Under the pieces are notes generated by a model. The model worked only from the letters and a program-made list of their open reading frames with translations, had not been told where the DNA came from and made no database searches. Positions 34,009-42,128 of a DNA stretch of 64,000 nt are shown here, piece after piece. The translations under genes and the position numbers were made by a program. Numbering within the stretch: the stretch's first letter is position 1; every line of letters starts with the position of its first letter. Source of the stretch: Streptomyces purpureus (GTDB lineage: Bacteria; Actinomycetota; Actinomycetes; Streptomycetales; Streptomycetaceae); NCBI RefSeq assembly GCF_014648195.1, contig NZ_BMQQ01000006.1, forward strand, positions 1 through 64,000, in the 5' to 3' direction.

Positions 34009-36108
34009 TCACACCACCGGGAGCGCCGTCAGCCCGCCGCCCTTCGTCATCACGAAGACGCGGTTGCCGTCGGCGTTGAAGCCCGTGACGTCGCCCTTGG
34101 GGCGGTAGGTCAGCATCGACCTGCCGCCCTCCAGCGACACCATGATGACCTCCGGTAGGACGTCCAGGATCCACGCGTGCGTGCCCTGGAGCAGCACCGG
34201 GCTCTTGGGGTCGCCGATGGCCGATCCGGACTGCCACAGCAGGGCGCCGTCCGTGCGCCGTACGCGCTGGACGAAGACGCCGCACATCGCGTAGACGGCT
34301 CCGTCCACCACGTTCGGGACCGACCAGGCCTCCGGCCTGTCCCAGGCGTCCTTGCTGGGCTTGGTGGTCCAGATCTCCTTGCCGTCGGCGAGCTGCCGTG
34401 AGGTGAGGTTCTTGCCGCCGAAGAAGACCCGGTCGCCGTTGATGACCGGTGCGAAGAGGACCTTCGCCCCCGACTCGAACGTCCAGGCCTTGCGGCCGTC
34501 GCGGGTGTCGACGGCGAGGATCGTGCCGCTCTCGGCGCACAGGACCAGTCGGCCGAGTGAGGCGGCGCCCCGGGGGCGGATGTCCGTGTCCAGGCGGACC
34601 GGGCTGGAGACGGTCCAGCGGATCTTGGCGTCCTCGCGGGAGATCGAACGCAGCTTGCCGGCCTTGGTGACGACATAGACGGCCTCGTCGTCGGCGGCCA
34701 GGACGGACCTGGCCTCGGCGTCCGGAGCGGTCCACTTGGGTTCGCCGGTGGAGGCCACGAAGGTCAGCAGCGCGCCGTTCTTCCCGACGGCTGCGACCAG
34801 CTGGTCGTCGAGGGAGAGGTAGCGGCCGGTGGCGTCCACGCCGGTGGCCTTCCAGCGTTCCTTGCCGTCCACGACGCTCAGCGCGGCGAGCCCGCCGCCG
34901 CGCCTGCCGACGACGATGACGTCGCGGATCGGCTTCGGTGGTGGCGAATCGTCGGCGACCCCGTCGACCTGCCACAGCGGAATGAGCTCGGGGGCGTCGA
35001 TGCCGAGAGCGACCTCGCCCTTGTTCGGGTCGAGGATGCGGGCCTCGGGGGTCGTGACCGCCGGGGGGATGTCGAACGGCCCCAGCTTCGCCGTGCCGCC
35101 CGGGCCCGTGTCGCCGCCGCGCATCAGCCACCACGCCGTCCCGCCGCCACCGGCGGCCAGCACACCGCCGCCCGCCGCCAGGGCCCCGATCAGGCGGCGG
35201 CGGGAGACACCGCCACTCTTCGGGACGACCGTGATCTGCCGTACGGTCGACTCGCGGGTCTTGATGTCGGAGGCCAAGGGCCCCTGCCGCCAGGCGCGTT
35301 CGGCGCCCTTCGGCGGGACGAACGCCTCGGCGATGAGGGCCGGGGTCGGGCGGGCGGCGGCGTCCTTGGCCAGGCACGGCCCGATCAGCGGGTGCAGGTG
35401 GGGCGGGACGTGGCTCAGATCGGGGGTGCCGTGGACGACCTCGTACTGCACGGCCGCCACATGCGCCCCGTCGAAGGCGCGGCGCCCACCGGCCGCGTAG
35501 ACGAGGACCGCGCCGAGCGAGAACACGTCCGACGGAGGTCCGACGCGCTGGCCGAGGACCTGCTCGGGGGCGCCGTAGCCGGGGGTCACCGGGATCTGGC
35601 CGGTGGTGGTGAGCGTCAAGCCGTGCTCGGGCCGGGCGATGCCGAAGTCGATGACCCGCGGCCCCGCCGACGTCAGCACGATGTTGGCGGGCTTCAGATC
35701 GCGGTGGATCAGCCCGGCGACGTGGATGTCCTGGAGCGTACGGGCCAGGGCGGAGGCGAGGACGCGAAGGCTCGCCTCGTCCATCGGACCGTACGCCCGT
35801 ATCGCCTCGTCCAGGGTCGGGCCGGCCAGGAACTCGCAGGCGATCCAGAGCCGTCCGCCCTCGGTCTGCGCGCCCAGCACCCGCGCCACGCCCTTGCTGG
35901 TGACGGCCTGGGCCATCTGCGCCTCGCGGACGAACCGCTGGGCGAGATGCCGGTCGTGGGCCAGCTCGGGACGGAGCACCTTCACGGCGGCCGGGCGGCC
36001 GGCGCCGTCCTGGGCGAAGTAGACCTTGCCCATGCCGCCTTCGCCCAGGACGCCGAGGAGGCGGTACGGGCCGAGCCGGAGCGGGTCGCCGGTGCCGAGG
36101 GGATCCAT
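34009..36108 (-). CDS. Ser/Thr protein kinase with PQQ-type beta-propeller (kinase 1)
   Basis: 699 residues. Kinase domain 1-~270: glycine loop LGEGGMGKVYFAQDG, Lys in AAVKVLRPEL, HRD loop HRDLKPANIVL, DFG in VIDFGIARPE, so it looks active. A SRRRLIGALAAGGGVLAAGG membrane span (~300) follows. The extracellular half has repeated W/G-blade motifs (GERWKATGVD, GEPKWTAPD, GRKAWTFESG, GALLWQSGSA), a PQQ-like beta-propeller sensor. It converges with the mycosin gene, 27 nt apart. Confidence 0.93.
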   Translation of the reverse strand: MDPLGTGDPLRLGPYRLLGVLGEGGMGKVYFAQDGAGRPAAVKVLRPELAHDRHLAQRFVREAQMAQAVTSKGVARVLGAQTEGGRLWIACEFLAGPTLDEAIRAYGPMDEASLRVLASALARTLQDIHVAGLIHRDLKPANIVLTSAGPRVIDFGIARPEHGLTLTTTGQIPVTPGYGAPEQVLGQRVGPPSDVFSLGAVLVYAAGGRRAFDGAHVAAVQYEVVHGTPDLSHVPPHLHPLIGPCLAKDAAARPTPALIAEAFVPPKGAERAWRQGPLASDIKTRESTVRQITVVPKSGGVSRRRLIGALAAGGGVLAAGGGGTAWWLMRGGDTGPGGTAKLGPFDIPPAVTTPEARILDPNKGEVALGIDAPELIPLWQVDGVADDSPPPKPIRDVIVVGRRGGGLAALSVVDGKERWKATGVDATGRYLSLDDQLVAAVGKNGALLTFVASTGEPKWTAPDAEARSVLAADDEAVYVVTKAGKLRSISREDAKIRWTVSSPVRLDTDIRPRGAASLGRLVLCAESGTILAVDTRDGRKAWTFESGAKVLFAPVINGDRVFFGGKNLTSRQLADGKEIWTTKPSKDAWDRPEAWSVPNVVDGAVYAMCGVFVQRVRRTDGALLWQSGSAIGDPKSPVLLQGTHAWILDVLPEVIMVSLEGGRSMLTYRPKGDVTGFNADGNRVFVMTKGGGLTALPVV

Positions 36109-36159
36109 ACGGGTCGATGCCTTCTGAAGGGTGCGTGGGACGGATGAGTGGGACGGGGG

Positions 36160-38382
36160 CTACTGGAGGGGGAACGCGGCGAGCAGGCGGTTGCCGTACG
36201 AGATCACCTGTCCGGCCTTCTCGTGGGCGCAGAAGCGGGTGCCCGCGGTCTCGTAGACCTTGGCGGTCGTGTGCGTGCCGACGTCGACCGCGCGCAGGCC
36301 CGAGGGGTCGCGCGCGTAGACGTAGTTCGTGCCGACGACCGGGCGTTCCACGAGGTCGGTCCGGGCGCCCTGCGTGCCCTTCTCCTGCCAGCGGACCTTG
36401 CCGGTCGCGGCGTCGACGGCGACGATGCCGATGCCCTTCTGCACCGCGTACACCGCACCGTTCTTGACGGCGGGCGGGCCGACGACCCGGCCCGGGACCT
36501 TCCAGGCCTCGCCGCCGTCGCTCAGGCGCAGCGCGCGCAGGGTGCCCGAGCCCAGGTACACGTGCCGCTCGTCGGTGGTCAGCCGCTCGCGGACCTGCTC
36601 CGGCTTGATCCCGGCGAACGGCTTGTCCCAGATCGGGGCGCCTGTACGGGTGTTACGGGCCACGACCCGGACCTCGCCCTTGTTGGTCTCCTGGAGCAGG
36701 ACGAGCCGGTCGCCGACGACCCGGCCCGCGAGGAAGTGCAGCCGGTCGGACTTGTCAGGGCGGCGCGGCAGGGACTGCTTCCAGCGGACCTTTCCCGTGC
36801 GGCTGTCGATGGCGGTGAGCCACCACGACTGGGCGTGGTCGAAGTAGGACATCTCCTTGTCGCGTTCCTTGCCCGGGGCGGTGGCGTAGATGACGCCGCC
36901 GCTCGCGCAGATCAGCTGGATCTCGTAGACGACGCCGTTGTACTCGCCGATCAGCGGCACCCGCCGCTTCGGCTGCCCGGTGGACAGGTCGATCGACTCG
37001 ATCAGCAGCGGCCAGGGCTTGCCCTTGTTGCCGACGGACTCCTTGATCTCACCGACCCGGTAGAGCTCCGTACCGTCGGAGGTCACCTGCCAGTTCGGCT
37101 CCACCTCGCCGGTGGTCCAGCGCGCCACGCCGGTGGCGGCGTGGACGCCGGCGAAGCCGTTGCCGATGGCGAGGACGACCTGGTCACCGAGGGGGAACGG
37201 CACCGACGCGAGGGCCGGGGTGAGGTCGATGCCGGTCGGCTGGCCCACCGCGATCTGCCAGGTGTACTCGGGCTTCGGCTCCGCCGGCTCGGTGGGGGAG
37301 GAGGAGGGGGAAGCGGTGGGGCCGGCGGCTGGCTCCTTGCCGCGTACCCGCCCCGCCCACGTCCAGGTTCCGAAGCCCACCGCCGCGACGCCGAGGGCCG
37401 ATCCGCCGCCGACCGCAAGGAGACGGCGGCGGGAGACGGCGGGGGTGTCCGGGGCCGTCGGGGCCAGGGCGGAGTCCGCCGGGGCCGGGAGGCGGTAGGG
37501 CTGGTACTGCCAGACCTCGGTCGCCCTGCGGGCGATCTCCGCGAGCAGCGGGTCGGGCAGATGGTCGGCGAAGTCACCGTGCCCGTCGTGGAGTTCGGCC
37601 GCGAGCTGGGCCGTGGTGGGACGCTGGGCGGGGTCCTTGGCGAGGCAGCGGGCCAGGACGGGCACCAGGGACGGCGGGACGTCCGACAGCTCCGGCTCGC
37701 TGTAGCGGACGCGGTAGAGCAGGTCGGCCGCCTGCCCGCCGCCGAACGGGCCGTGGCCGGTCGCCGCGAAGACCAGCACACCGGCCAGGGCGAAGACGTC
37801 ACCGGCGGGGGTGTGCTCCTGGCCGGTGGCCTGCTCAGGGGACATGAAGGCGGGCGTGCCCGCCGCCGCGCCCGTACGGGTCAGATGGGTGTCCCCGGCC
37901 GCCCGGGCGATACCGAAGTCGATGACCTTGGGGCCGTACGCCGTCACCATCACGTTCGACGGCTTGAGGTCCCGGTGGACCACGTCCGAGGAGTGGAGCT
38001 GCGCCAGCGCGCCGGCGAGCGCGGCGCCCAGGGCCCGTACCGACGCCTCGGGCAGCGGGCCGCACAGCCCGACCGCGTCGTCGAGCGGCGGGCCGAGGAC
38101 GTACTCCGTCGCCAGCCAGGGGGTTTCGGCCTGCGGGTCCGCGTCGAAGACCGCGGCGCCGTGCTGCCCGCCGATGATCCGGGCCGCGTCGGTCTCCAGC
38201 CGGAAGCGGGTACGGAAGGCGGGGTCGGTGGCGATCCGCGCGTGCATGGTCTTCAGTGCGACGGTACGGCTGGTGGCGCCGCGGGCGAGGTAGACCGTGC
38301 CCATGCCGCCGCTGCCCAGCCGGGCGATCAGGCGGTACGTGCCGAAGCCGGCCGGGTCGTCGTGGGTGAGGGGGGACAGCAT
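36160..38382 (-). CDS. Ser/Thr protein kinase with PQQ-type beta-propeller (kinase 2)
   Basis: 740 residues from the ATG at 38380-38382 (MLSPLTHDDPAGFGTYRLIA). Active-kinase motifs: LGSGGMGTVYLARG, VALKTMHARI, HRDLKPSNVMV, VIDFGIARAAG. A VSRRRLLAVGGGSALGVAAV span separates the kinase from an extracellular propeller (GVARWTTGEV, GKVRWKQSLP, GKVRWQEKGT). It is a paralogue of kinase 1, 51 nt apart. The next minus-strand gene upstream ends 5 nt before this start, so all three kinase genes form one operon. Confidence 0.93.
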   Translation of the reverse strand: MLSPLTHDDPAGFGTYRLIARLGSGGMGTVYLARGATSRTVALKTMHARIATDPAFRTRFRLETDAARIIGGQHGAAVFDADPQAETPWLATEYVLGPPLDDAVGLCGPLPEASVRALGAALAGALAQLHSSDVVHRDLKPSNVMVTAYGPKVIDFGIARAAGDTHLTRTGAAAGTPAFMSPEQATGQEHTPAGDVFALAGVLVFAATGHGPFGGGQAADLLYRVRYSEPELSDVPPSLVPVLARCLAKDPAQRPTTAQLAAELHDGHGDFADHLPDPLLAEIARRATEVWQYQPYRLPAPADSALAPTAPDTPAVSRRRLLAVGGGSALGVAAVGFGTWTWAGRVRGKEPAAGPTASPSSSPTEPAEPKPEYTWQIAVGQPTGIDLTPALASVPFPLGDQVVLAIGNGFAGVHAATGVARWTTGEVEPNWQVTSDGTELYRVGEIKESVGNKGKPWPLLIESIDLSTGQPKRRVPLIGEYNGVVYEIQLICASGGVIYATAPGKERDKEMSYFDHAQSWWLTAIDSRTGKVRWKQSLPRRPDKSDRLHFLAGRVVGDRLVLLQETNKGEVRVVARNTRTGAPIWDKPFAGIKPEQVRERLTTDERHVYLGSGTLRALRLSDGGEAWKVPGRVVGPPAVKNGAVYAVQKGIGIVAVDAATGKVRWQEKGTQGARTDLVERPVVGTNYVYARDPSGLRAVDVGTHTTAKVYETAGTRFCAHEKAGQVISYGNRLLAAFPLQ

Positions 38383-38387
38383 GGCCT

Positions 38388-39329
38388 TCAGTTCCAGGTC
38401 TGTGGGACGTGGGGGGTGAACGGGGGCTGGGGGAGGCGGAGTTCGGCGGCGAGGACCTCGGCCGACTGGCGGGCGAGGGCGGCGACGATCCGGCCGGGGA
38501 GCCAGCCCGGTGTCATCAGGGATCCCGCCGAGCTGAGCACGGTGGCGTGCGGGGCGGGGGGTGCCAGCTCGGTCAGGGCGTCGGCCGCGGTGGGCCGGCC
38601 GGCCGGGTCCCGGCTCAGGCATGCGGAGATCAACGGGCGTAGACCGGCGGGGAGTTCGTCCCCTTCGGGGACGGTGTGCCCGGTGGCGGCGTACGCGAGG
38701 ACCGCGCCCAGCGCGTAGATGTCGCCGGGTGGGCGCGGGCGGCCGCCCGAGACCTGTTCGGGGGCGATTCCGCCCGGCTCCAGGCCCGGGAGCCCGGCGC
38801 GCTGTTCACCGTCGGGCGCTGCGGCCCGTACGGCACCGAAGCAGGTCAGTCGCGGCCCGTCGCCGGTGATCAGAACGGCGGCGGGGGAGAGGCCCGCGTG
38901 CGTCAGGCCCTGGGCGTGGGCGGTCTGCAGCGTCTCGGCGAGGGCGGCGCCCAGCGCGCGTACGGTCCGCTCGGGCAGCGGGGAGCCGTGCACGGCGAGG
39001 GCGACCGGCAGGGGCAGCGCGGGCAGGTACGGGACGGCGTACCAGGGCACCTCCCCGGGCGCGGCCACCTCCGCGACGGGCGCGACCCAGGGCCCCATGA
39101 GACGCCGGCCCGCCTCCGCCTCCACGGCGAAACGGCCGGGGTCGGCGCCTGGGAGCGGGGAGTTGACCAGGACCGTACGGTCGCCGTCGGCGCTGCGGGC
39201 GATGAAACGACGGCAGGTGACGTGGCCGCCGGGCGGGTCGAGCCGGGTGATGAGGTGGTACGGGCCGATCTGCCGTGCGGCGGGGACAGGGGCAGTGGCA
39301 GGGGCGCCGCCCGGGCGCGGCCGTTCCAT
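38388..39329 (-). CDS. Degenerate Ser/Thr kinase-like protein (pseudokinase)
   Basis: 313 residues from the ATG at 39327-39329, behind GAGGGGGA. The fold is kinase-like (IGPYHLITRLDPPGG at the N-lobe; PEQVSGGRPRPPGDIYALGA in the C-lobe), but key residues are lost. The VAIK Lys region reads TVLVNSPLPG, the HRD loop reads THAGLSPAAVLI with no catalytic Asp, and DFG reads CFG. There is no propeller or clear transmembrane span. It probably acts as a scaffold or regulator of the two active kinases encoded just downstream. Confidence 0.85.
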   Translation of the reverse strand: MERPRPGGAPATAPVPAARQIGPYHLITRLDPPGGHVTCRRFIARSADGDRTVLVNSPLPGADPGRFAVEAEAGRRLMGPWVAPVAEVAAPGEVPWYAVPYLPALPLPVALAVHGSPLPERTVRALGAALAETLQTAHAQGLTHAGLSPAAVLITGDGPRLTCFGAVRAAAPDGEQRAGLPGLEPGGIAPEQVSGGRPRPPGDIYALGAVLAYAATGHTVPEGDELPAGLRPLISACLSRDPAGRPTAADALTELAPPAPHATVLSSAGSLMTPGWLPGRIVAALARQSAEVLAAELRLPQPPFTPHVPQTWN

Positions 39330-39642
39330 GTACACATCCCCCTCAGCTGTCACCAGAGCAAGCAGGAGCCTACTCATATCCCAGAGTGGCCCTGGTCAGT
39401 GGGCGGCGGATCCGTCGCCGGGCGGACGCGCGCCGAGTGCGCCTACTGATCGGCGGCTGAGCTGCCCGAAGCTGTCGGGGCGCGGGCGGCGCGGCCGGGC
39501 GTCGGGCCCAGGGGGCGCGGTGGCTGTACGCCAAGCTGGGTCTCAAGGGCCAGCTCTTGTGGGGGCCTGTCGAGAGGCCTGGCTGAGCGTTCCCGGAATT
39601 CCGGCGAACGCCCGACCCAGCTGTCCCCAGGGTCCTGCTCGG
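39330..39642. other. 313-nt spacer between the pseudokinase and tRNA-Cys
   Basis: Promoter side of the minus-strand kinase operon and 3' flank of tRNA-Cys. No convincing gene, repeat or integrase remnant was seen. Confidence 0.35.
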
Positions 39643-39714
39643 AGGCCGTGGCGGGAATCGAACCCGCGTAACTCGCTTTGCAGGCGAGCCCCTGAACCAC
39701 TCGGGCACACGGCC
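39643..39714 (-). tRNA. tRNA-Cys (anticodon GCA)
   Basis: The minus strand folds as a cloverleaf: acceptor GGCCGTG with CACGGCC, D-arm GCCCGAGTGGTTCAGGGGC, anticodon loop CTGCAAA with anticodon GCA, and T-arm GCGGGTTCGATTCCCGC. 72 nt including the discriminator T; CCA is not encoded. Confidence 0.95.
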
Positions 39715-39825
39715 GTGTTGGCGACATCAACGACCGTACGGGCCGCCGCCCCGGCCCCTCAAGAGCGGCGCCCGCCCCGCAACACGACTGCCATGCCGCG
39801 TTCACAGCGGTGCGGCGGAGGCGGC

Positions 39826-39848
39826 GGTCGTACAACCGTCGTACGACC
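39826..39848 (+). promoter_or_regulatory. Inverted repeat upstream of an MFS gene, possible operator
   Basis: GGTCGTAC - 7 nt - GTACGACC, a perfect 8-bp inverted repeat 67 nt before the MFS start. TetR- or MarR-type regulators bind sites of this shape, but no regulator gene is adjacent. Confidence 0.4.
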
Positions 39849-39914
39849 AAAGGCGCACCCCGGCCCCGCCTTGCGACAGGGTTCAAAACCGGTATCGCCC
39901 CTTACTCTGGGCTC

Positions 39915-41381
39915 ATGAGCGCCCTTGAACCACCGGACACCGACATACCGGCCCGCCAGACCGCCCACCCCGCCGCCCCCGCACAAGGCGGCGGCAGCGT
40001 GCTCGACCGGGCCCATCGGGCGCTCTCCGTCGGCATCGTCTCCGTCGTCCTGCTGATCGCCTTCGAGGCCACCGCCGTCGGTACGGCCATGCCCGTCGCC
40101 GCACGCGAGCTGGACGGCGTCCCCCTCTACGCCTTCGCGTTCTCCGCGTACTTCACCACCAGCCTCTTCGCGATGGTCCTGTCCGGGCAGTGGTCCGACC
40201 GGAGCGGGCCGCTCGCCCCGCTCACCGCCGGCATGTCCGCCTTCGCCGCCGGGCTGCTGCTGTCCGGCACGGCGGGCACGATGTGGCTGTTCATCGCGGG
40301 CCGGGCCGTGCAGGGCCTCGGCGGGGGTCTGGTGATCGTCGCGCTGTACGTCGTCGTCAGCCGTGCTTACGCCGAGGCGCTGCGGCCCGCGATCATGGCC
40401 GCGTTCGCCGCGAGCTGGGTCATCCCCTCGGTCGTCGGCCCGCTCGCCGCCGGCACCCTCACCGAACACCTCGGCTGGCGCTGGGTGTTCGTCGGCATCC
40501 CGGCCCTCGTCGTCCTGCCGCTCGCCCTCGCGCTGCCCGCGATCCGGCGCACCGCCTCGGGGCCGGCGGACCCGCACGCGCCGGTGGCCGCGTTCGACCG
40601 GCAGCGGATCCGGCTGGCGTTCGGGATCTCGCTGGGCGCCGGGCTGCTCCAGTACGCGGGGCAGGAGCTGCGCTGGCTCTCCCTCTTCCCGGCCGTGGCC
40701 GGCGTGGCGCTGCTCGTGCCGTCCGTGCTGGGGCTGCTGCCGCGCGGCACCTACCGGGCGGCGCGCGGACTGCCGTCCGTGGTCCTGCTGCGCGGCATCG
40801 CGGCCGGGTCGTTCATCGCGGCCGAGTCCTTCGTGCCGCTGATGCTGGTCACCGAGCGCGGCCTCAGCCCGACCCTCGCCGGGATGTCGCTGGCCGTCGG
40901 CGGTGCCAGCTGGGCCCTCGGCTCGTACATCCAGGCCCGGCCGTGGGCCGAGCCGCACCGGCAGAGGCTGATGGTGCTCGGCATGGTCCTGGTCGCCGCG
41001 GCCATCGCGGCCGCGCCGAGCGTACTGATCCCCGCGGTGCCGGCCTGGACGGTCGCGGTCGCCTGGACGTTCGGCTCCCTCGGCATGGGCCTGGTCATCG
41101 CCTCCACCAGCGTCCTGCTGCTGACGCTCTCCGCCCCCGACGAGGCCGGCGCGAACTCCGCGGCCCTGCAGATCTCCGACGGCCTCTCCAACGTCATCCT
41201 CCTCGCCACCGGCGGCGCGGCCTTCGCGGCCCTCGGCGGCGGCGCGATGTCCCACGCCGCCCCCACTGCCTCCTCGGCCTCCCACCCGGCGGCCTTCGCG
41301 GCGGTGTTCCTGCCGATGGCCGCGGTGGCGCTCGCCGGGGCGTGGGTGGCGACCCGCCTGAGCGCGCCGGAAACGCGCTGA
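39915..41381 (+). CDS. MFS transporter (DHA2-like multidrug exporter)
   Basis: 488 residues, about 12-14 spans. Typical drug:H+ antiporter motifs: AFEATAVGTAMPVAARELDG in span 1, GQWSDRSGPLAPLTAG (motif A region) and FIAGRAVQGLGGGLVIVALY (motif B). The start ATG 39915 (MSALEPPDTD) was chosen over an ATG upstream whose product has no membrane features. The substrate is unknown. The antitoxin-like gene follows 32 nt later. Confidence 0.85.
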   Translation: MSALEPPDTDIPARQTAHPAAPAQGGGSVLDRAHRALSVGIVSVVLLIAFEATAVGTAMPVAARELDGVPLYAFAFSAYFTTSLFAMVLSGQWSDRSGPLAPLTAGMSAFAAGLLLSGTAGTMWLFIAGRAVQGLGGGLVIVALYVVVSRAYAEALRPAIMAAFAASWVIPSVVGPLAAGTLTEHLGWRWVFVGIPALVVLPLALALPAIRRTASGPADPHAPVAAFDRQRIRLAFGISLGAGLLQYAGQELRWLSLFPAVAGVALLVPSVLGLLPRGTYRAARGLPSVVLLRGIAAGSFIAAESFVPLMLVTERGLSPTLAGMSLAVGGASWALGSYIQARPWAEPHRQRLMVLGMVLVAAAIAAAPSVLIPAVPAWTVAVAWTFGSLGMGLVIASTSVLLLTLSAPDEAGANSAALQISDGLSNVILLATGGAAFAALGGGAMSHAAPTASSASHPAAFAAVFLPMAAVALAGAWVATRLSAPETR

Positions 41382-41413
41382 CACCGGGCGGTACCATGCG
41401 GTACCGTCGAGAC

Positions 41414-41611
41414 ATGGCTGGTCTCAATGTCAGGTTCACCGAGGAAGAGCTGGATGCCCTGCGCGAGCGGGCCGAGGCGGAGGGACGCAGCATGCAGTCC
41501 TTCGCCCATGACGCGGTCCTCAGGGCCATAAACGAACACTCGCGGCTGTTCAACGAGGCGGCCGATCACGTGCTGAAGGTGAGCGAGGAGCTGAACCGGA
41601 GGCTCGCCTGA
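41414..41611 (+). CDS. Ribbon-helix-helix antitoxin
   Basis: 65 residues. LNVRFTEEELDALRERAEAE GRSMQ is a ribbon-helix-helix DNA-binding motif; the helical C-terminus (SRLFNEAADHVLKVSEELNR) would wrap the toxin. It precedes a Doc-type toxin with stop/start proximity, the standard antitoxin-first order. Expected to repress its own promoter. Start ATG 41414. Confidence 0.85.
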   Translation: MAGLNVRFTEEELDALRERAEAEGRSMQSFAHDAVLRAINEHSRLFNEAADHVLKVSEELNRRLA

Positions 41612-41625
41612 TCCAGTACCTCACG

Positions 41626-41979
41626 TTGCCCGAGCTGCTCAGGCTGGCCGAGCGACTCGGTGCCGCGGAAGTGCGCGACTACGGCTTGCTCGACTCCGCG
41701 CTCGCGCGGCCCCAGTCGAGCGTGTTCGGGCAGGACGCCTACCCGGATGTCTGGCAGAAGGCCGCGGCGCTGATGGAGTCCCTCGCCCGCAACCACGCCC
41801 TCGTCGACGGCAACAAGCGTCTGGCCTGGTACGCGACCTGGGTCTTCCTCCATATGAACGGCCATCCGCTCGACGCGGGGTTCGACGTCGACGCGGCTGA
41901 GCAGTTCGTGCTGGACGTCTGCCAGGGCGCGCTCGACGTGCCCAAGATCGCCGCACAGTTGCCGGTGTTCAGTCGCTGA
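41626..41979 (+). CDS. Doc-type (Fic-fold) toxin
   Basis: 117 residues. Fic/Doc motif HALVDGNKRLAWYATWVFL matches the Doc variant HxFx[D/N]xNKR, with Phe replaced by Leu. Doc enzymes phosphorylate EF-Tu and stop translation. It begins PELLRLAERLGAAEVRDYG. The annotated start is a TTG at 41626; an in-frame CTG at 41608, overlapping the antitoxin stop (CTGA), may be the real one and would add IQYLTL. It is paired with the RHH antitoxin. Confidence 0.85.
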   Translation: MPELLRLAERLGAAEVRDYGLLDSALARPQSSVFGQDAYPDVWQKAAALMESLARNHALVDGNKRLAWYATWVFLHMNGHPLDAGFDVDAAEQFVLDVCQGALDVPKIAAQLPVFSR

Positions 41980-42128
41980 GGCGAGCACACGGGGCGCCAC
42001 GAGTGTGACGCCCGTCGCACTCCGCGAGGTCACCGCGTCGCGCGGCCGGGACGGGGACCGGGCCGCCGGTAAGGTGGCCCGGTTGTCGTACGGACATCCC
42101 GTGTACCCGAGCCCGTGAACCGGAGACC

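Noticed and set aside
39640..39920. Integrated element at tRNA-Cys
   Set aside because: No integrase, excisionase or repeated tRNA end in the flanking 2 kb.
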